Part shown: in pieces, positions 60,451 through 64,000 of the stretch
How the letters are laid out: each line of letters begins with the position of its first letter
Numbering within the stretch: position 1 is the first letter of the stretch
Assembly (NCBI RefSeq): GCF_000378425.1
Contig: NZ_KB899809.1
Coordinates: 131,032-195,031, forward strand
Length of the DNA stretch: 64,000 bases
Source of the DNA: Cohnella laeviribosi DSM 21336
GTDB taxonomy: Bacteria; Bacillota; Bacilli; Paenibacillales; Paenibacillaceae
Direction of reading: 5' to 3'
Program-made: the position numbers and the translations under genes
The notes under the pieces: generated by a model
Told to the model about the DNA's origin: nothing
Database searches by the model: none
What the model saw: the letters and a program-made list of their open reading frames with translations, nothing else

Positions 60451-61797
60451 TTAGGAGTTGCCGTTTTGGTTGTTATTAAAGATCTTGACCGTGCCGTTGT
60501 AGAAATCTTTCACCGCGTCTTCCACGCTCTTGCGGCCGAAGCCGATTTCATACAGCGTCGTTTCCGCAAGTTTGGAATATTCGGAGAAGCCCGGCGGATT
60601 GTAGCTGACCGCGAACGGCTCTTTTTTCGCCGCTTCGGAAACCCGGCTCGTGTAGTCGTAGACGATTTTGTCGACCTCGCTCGCTTCGCTTTCCAGCAGC
60701 TTGCGGTTTTTGGACGTAACCGGCACGCCGCGGTCGTTGCCGAGAATTTTGGCCGCGTCCGGATCGTTGATGAAGAAGTTGATCAGCGTCGCCACTTCTT
60801 TCGGATGCTTCGTCTTCGCATATCCCGACAGACCTTGGCTCGACTCGAACACGACTCCCGTTCCCTTCTCGCCGCGCGGCACCTGAACCAGAATCAGTTT
60901 GTCCTGCGTCAGGTTCTGATGCGCCGCAAGCTGGTTGGACGGAATCAGCCCCATCGCCACTTTGCCCGTTACGATCAGGGATTTGCTCGTGTCGCCCGGA
61001 GGATTGGAGACCTGCAGCTCCGCCGGAACGACGCCGCCGGCTTTGGAGGTCTCATCCCAGTACCGGAACCACTTCAACGCGTCCGCTTCCTCAAAGCCGA
61101 GCGTGCCCTTCGCCATATCGTAAAGCTGCTTGCCGTTTTGCTTCAGCGCGATGTCCAGGCCGTCGACCGCAAAGTTATACGTGCCGTAGTAGCCTTTGCC
61201 CAGCTTGTCGGAAATTTCTTTGCTGATGCGCGCGTAGTCTGCCCAGTTCCAGCCGTCCTGCGGGACCGGGATGCCGGCTTTTTCGAACATCGTCTGGTTG
61301 ACGACGATCCCGCGGGCGTTCGCGCCGGCGGAAATATGAACCAGCTTGCCGTTCAGCGTGCCGTAATCGATCATCGATTGATCCATATCCGACAGGTCCA
61401 GTTCTTTGCCGACGTAAGGTCCGAGATCCAGAAGGACGCCCTTAAGCGCATAGTCGACGACGTTGCCGCCGAGGAAAAAGACGTCGGGCGCCGTCCCGGA
61501 CGCAAGCTGCGTGTTCAGCTTGTCGAAATAGCCGGTCGACGGGGCGAATTCGCCGACAACCTTGATATTCGGATGTTTCTGCTGGAACACTTTAAGCGCT
61601 TCGTTCGTAATGTCCGCGCGCTTTTGGTCGCCCCACCACATGATGCGCAGCTCCACCTGCTCGCCGCCGGACGAGCCGCCGCTCGGACTTTCGGAAGCGG
61701 ACGAACCGCCCGCCCCGCCGCTGCCCGTTCCGCCCGAACAGGCTGTTGCGATCGCCATCAATGCCGCCAAGACCAGAATGTGCCACTTACGTTTCAT
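60451..61797 (-). CDS. Sugar-binding lipoprotein of an ABC importer (MsmE-like)
   Basis: 448-residue family-1 solute-binding protein. The lipobox IATAC gives a lipidated Cys at about residue 20, followed by a Gly/Ser linker. Domain features include ELRIMWWGDQKRADITNEAL, KLNTQLASGTAPDVFFLGG and GWNWADYARISKEISDKLG. ATG 61797 follows GGGGGGAA; the open frame extends eight codons upstream through that site. Ligand unknown, perhaps an arabino- or xylo-oligosaccharide given GH43 downstream. Confidence 0.9.
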   Translation of the reverse strand: MKRKWHILVLAALMAIATACSGGTGSGGAGGSSASESPSGGSSGGEQVELRIMWWGDQKRADITNEALKVFQQKHPNIKVVGEFAPSTGYFDKLNTQLASGTAPDVFFLGGNVVDYALKGVLLDLGPYVGKELDLSDMDQSMIDYGTLNGKLVHISAGANARGIVVNQTMFEKAGIPVPQDGWNWADYARISKEISDKLGKGYYGTYNFAVDGLDIALKQNGKQLYDMAKGTLGFEEADALKWFRYWDETSKAGGVVPAELQVSNPPGDTSKSLIVTGKVAMGLIPSNQLAAHQNLTQDKLILVQVPRGEKGTGVVFESSQGLSGYAKTKHPKEVATLINFFINDPDAAKILGNDRGVPVTSKNRKLLESEASEVDKIVYDYTSRVSEAAKKEPFAVSYNPPGFSEYSKLAETTLYEIGFGRKSVEDAVKDFYNGTVKIFNNNQNGNS

Positions 61798-61825
61798 GTT
61801 GATTCCCCCCGAAGGTGTCATGAAG

Positions 61826-61839
61826 TGAATCCGCTTACA
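61826..61839 (-). promoter_or_regulatory. Cre-like site before the second binding-protein gene
   Basis: TGTAAGCGGATTCA on the minus strand matches the CcpA consensus TGWNANCGNTNWCA at all fixed positions but one. It lies 29-42 bases before the start codon, where CcpA would block transcription. Confidence 0.5.
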
Positions 61840-61927
61840 GCTCTAATGGTACGATAACCTTGCCCAAAACGAAATTTCATTCCTTCGGATGTTCATTATT
61901 ATTTTTTTTGGATCGGCTCATGCACAG

Positions 61928-61978
61928 GAAAAAAACTTCGCCCCCCATACTGCCGGCAAGGCAGGATGAGAGGCGAGA
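61928..61978 (-). terminator. Terminator between the permease genes and the binding-protein gene
   Basis: Minus strand CTCGCC and GGCGAAG enclose CTGCC/GGCAG, followed by TTTTTTTCC. The binding protein therefore probably has its own promoter. Confidence 0.55.
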
Positions 61979-62012
61979 ACAAGATTTCCCGTGAATGAAA
62001 GCCGCTCGACCT

Positions 62013-62849
62013 TTACTTCAGGCCGGTCGTCGCGATGCCGTCCAGGAAATAGCGCTGGAAGATCAGGAAGATCAGCGTGATCGGCACAAGCGACAGCGTC
62101 GACATGGCCAGCAGCGCGCCCCAATCGGATTGGCCCGACGGGTCGAACAGCGAGCGGATGCCCAATTGTACCGTAAAAAGCTTGATGTCGCTCAAGTAAA
62201 TCATTTGGCTGAAGAAGTCGTCCCACGACCAGATGAACGTAAAGATCGCAGCCGAGATCAAAGCCGGCACAAGCAGCGGCAGGATGATGCGCCCGTAAAT
62301 TTGCCGCTGGCTGCAGCCGTCGATCGTCGCGCTTTCGTCGAGCTCGCGCGGAATGCCGCGAATAAACTGCACCATCAAGAGGATAAAAAACGAATCGTGC
62401 GCCAGCCACTTGGGCAGGATCAGCGGATAATAAGTGTTGATCCACTGCAGCTTGTCGTAGATGATGTACTGCGGAATCAGCGTGACATGATACGGCAGCA
62501 TGATCGTCACCAGCATGAGCGAAAACCACAATTTCCGCAGTTTAAAGTTCAGGCGGGCGAAGGCAAAGGCCGCGAGCGAGCAGGTCGCCAGATTGCCGAG
62601 CACGCTCATGACCGAAATCAGCCAGGAATTCGCAAAGAAGCGCCCGAACGAAACGTGCTGCAGGCCCCTCCAGCCGTTCGCGTAGTTGTCCAGCGTAAAC
62701 GCCTTCGGCCAGAGCCCCGTGTCGGTAAAGATCATTTGATTCGGCTTAAAGGAACTGCTCACCAGCCACAGCACCGGATACAGCATGAGGATGCCGACAA
62801 GAATGATGACCGCGTGTTTGGCGGCGGCGGCAACGGATTTGGTTCGCAT
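62013..62849 (-). CDS. Sugar ABC transporter permease (MalG/AraQ type)
   Basis: 278-residue CUT1 permease with six helices; EAA loop in LDESATIDGCSQRQIYGRIILP; C-terminal FQRYFLDGIATTGLK motif. The N-terminal residues are basic and cytoplasmic. Begins six bases after the stop of the MalF-type permease gene. Confidence 0.93.
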   Translation of the reverse strand: MRTKSVAAAAKHAVIILVGILMLYPVLWLVSSSFKPNQMIFTDTGLWPKAFTLDNYANGWRGLQHVSFGRFFANSWLISVMSVLGNLATCSLAAFAFARLNFKLRKLWFSLMLVTIMLPYHVTLIPQYIIYDKLQWINTYYPLILPKWLAHDSFFILLMVQFIRGIPRELDESATIDGCSQRQIYGRIILPLLVPALISAAIFTFIWSWDDFFSQMIYLSDIKLFTVQLGIRSLFDPSGQSDWGALLAMSTLSLVPITLIFLIFQRYFLDGIATTGLK

Positions 62850-62855
62850 CGCTTC

Positions 62856-63770
62856 TTACCTCCCTTCCTTGCTGTCGCCGTAGAAGACCCAGAATTTCGA
62901 GGTGGCGAAAAGGACGGCGGTGAACGCCCCGATGATCAGCAGCATAATCCAGGCCAGCGCGGACGCATAGCCCATATCGAAAAACGAGAAGCCTTTCAGA
63001 TAGAGATAAAGCGTATAGAACATCGTCGCGTCGAGCGGGCCGCCGCGGCCGTCGCCGATCACGTATGCGGGCGTAAACGCCTGAAACGAGTTGATGATGC
63101 TCATGACCAGGTTAAAGAAAAGCACCGGCGAGAGCATCGGCAGCGTAATGCGGAAAAACTGCCGCACTTTGCCCGCTCCGTCCACCTGTGCGGCTTCGTA
63201 CAAATCGGCCGGAATCTGCTTGAGTCCCGCGAGGAAAATGACCATCGCCGAACCGAATTGCCAGACCGACAGCGAGACGATGGTATAGATGATGTAGTCG
63301 GGGTGGGAAATCCACGACGGCCCCTCGATGCCGAACAGGCCGAGAAACTTGTTGATCAGGCCCTCGCCGTCAAAAATCTGTCTCCACACGATGGCGATGG
63401 CCACGCTTCCTCCAAGCAGCGAGGGAATGTAATAAACCGTCCGGTACAGCCCGAGCGCCCGAATCCCCTTGTTCAGCATCATGGCGATGAGCAGGGCAAA
63501 CGCAAGCCGGAGCGGAACGGACAGGAACACATATTGGAAAGTAAGCGAAATGGAGTTTTTAAACGTCTGGTCTTCGGTAAAAATGCTCACGAAGTTGGAA
63601 AACCCGATCCACTCGGGCGGACTGAGCAGGTTGTACCTGGTAAATGAAAAATAAAGCGACCCCAACATCGGGCCGAGCGTCAGGCAAAAAAATCCGATCA
63701 GCCACGGCAGCAAAAAGACGTAAGCCGTAAGATTGTGCTCGTTGGACAATGGCCGGCGTGACTTTCGCAT
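62856..63770 (-). CDS. Sugar ABC transporter permease (MalF/AraP type)
   Basis: 304-residue CUT1 permease: LTAYVFLLPWLIGFFCLTLG as first helix, EAA loop YEAAQVDGAGKVRQFFRITLP, and six helices. Start set at 63770 after AGGGGG; the frame is open 12 codons further. Heads the visible part of the second sugar locus, 62 bases downstream of the AraC gene end. Confidence 0.92.
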   Translation of the reverse strand: MRKSRRPLSNEHNLTAYVFLLPWLIGFFCLTLGPMLGSLYFSFTRYNLLSPPEWIGFSNFVSIFTEDQTFKNSISLTFQYVFLSVPLRLAFALLIAMMLNKGIRALGLYRTVYYIPSLLGGSVAIAIVWRQIFDGEGLINKFLGLFGIEGPSWISHPDYIIYTIVSLSVWQFGSAMVIFLAGLKQIPADLYEAAQVDGAGKVRQFFRITLPMLSPVLFFNLVMSIINSFQAFTPAYVIGDGRGGPLDATMFYTLYLYLKGFSFFDMGYASALAWIMLLIIGAFTAVLFATSKFWVFYGDSKEGR

Positions 63771-63832
63771 CTTGCTTCCCCCTCTTGTACGGTGTATTTC
63801 CATCATAAGAGGGGGAAGAAACGTTATGAATG

Positions 63833-64000
63833 CTATTTTTTCGGGTTTTCGCTTTCAAATTTTACAGATGCCCGCTGCCGGTAATCCGACGGCGTCATCC
63901 CGTACATCCGCTTGAATTTCGAGCTGAAATAGCTGGCGTTGGAAAATCCGGTAAGCTCGGCGATATCCCAAAGACTGAGCGTCGTCTCCTCGAGCAGCCG
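63833..64000 (-). CDS. AraC-family regulator, C-terminal fragment (cut by window edge)
   Basis: The last 55 residues of an AraC/XylS protein: second helix-turn-helix (LSLWDIAELTGFSNASYFS) followed by the KFKRMYGMTPSDYRQRA signature. It is truncated by the window end, not by mutation. Position just upstream of the permease genes suggests it, perhaps as part of a YesN-type regulator, controls the second sugar locus. Confidence 0.88.
   Translation of the reverse strand, partial: RLLEETTLSLWDIAELTGFSNASYFSSKFKRMYGMTPSDYRQRASVKFESENPKK

Overview
This 64-kb window looks like a chromosomal segment of a high-GC member of the Paenibacillaceae (Paenibacillus/Cohnella-like). The evidence is gene content: YesM/YesN-type two-component systems beside Lpl-type sugar ABC transporters, YqkE, YdjO, YwrC/YwrBA-like and family II pyrophosphatase genes, SLH-domain proteins, strong GGAGG ribosome-binding sites and frequent TTG/GTG starts. 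No rRNA, tRNA, CRISPR array or prophage was seen. Mobile DNA is limited to an IS66-like remnant. The assignment is inferred from families, not from a database search.

Layout. 0.5-6.3 kb: a six-gene Mrp Na+/H+ antiporter operon (minus strand) with MrpA and MrpB fused. 6.6-11.5 kb: a small membrane protein, an aldehyde dehydrogenase, a divergent ArsR/MFS efflux pair and an SLH-domain protein. 11.5-13.5 kb: intergenic repeats, a zinc-ribbon membrane protein and a D,D-carboxypeptidase. 13.6-19.4 kb: a nikABCDE-type nickel importer with NikR and a candidate NikR operator. 19.5-22.6 kb: a CzrA/CadC-like metal sensor and an ABC-2 exporter with its TetR regulator. 22.7-25.5 kb: YdjO, pyrophosphatase, then a scar holding an IS66 end, a dehydroquinate-synthase-family tail and an orphan ABC ATPase. 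25.9-30.6 kb: a ferrous iron uptake operon (EfeM, EfeB, EfeU) behind a Fur-like box, plus Dps. 30.7-37.4 kb: YqkE, a VTT membrane protein, an OatA-like acyltransferase, a phosphodiesterase, an Lrp/chromate-transporter trio and a YdjM-like protein.

The second half is dominated by two carbohydrate loci on the minus strand. The first (37.9-52.1 kb) runs kinase, YesN regulator, solute-binding protein, two permeases, GH125 alpha-1,6-mannosidase, an unassigned clan GH-A hydrolase and GH38 alpha-mannosidase. It reads as a self-contained system that senses, imports and trims alpha-mannosides. Its kinase carries a one-base frameshift that joins kinase and regulator into one open frame. The second (57.7-64 kb) holds an AraC regulator fragment, two permeases, a binding protein, an (alpha/alpha)6 glycosidase and a GH43-like enzyme. 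Between them lie an acetyltransferase, an ATP-dependent DNA ligase, a secreted propeller-like protein and a P-loop kinase.

Intergenic space is rich in repeats: a 112-bp hairpin-bearing element (three tandem copies near 37.5 kb, one inverted copy at base 1), a second dispersed family (11.5 and 57.5 kb), a 33-bp tandem repeat, a 12-bp tandem repeat and several smaller low-complexity tracts.
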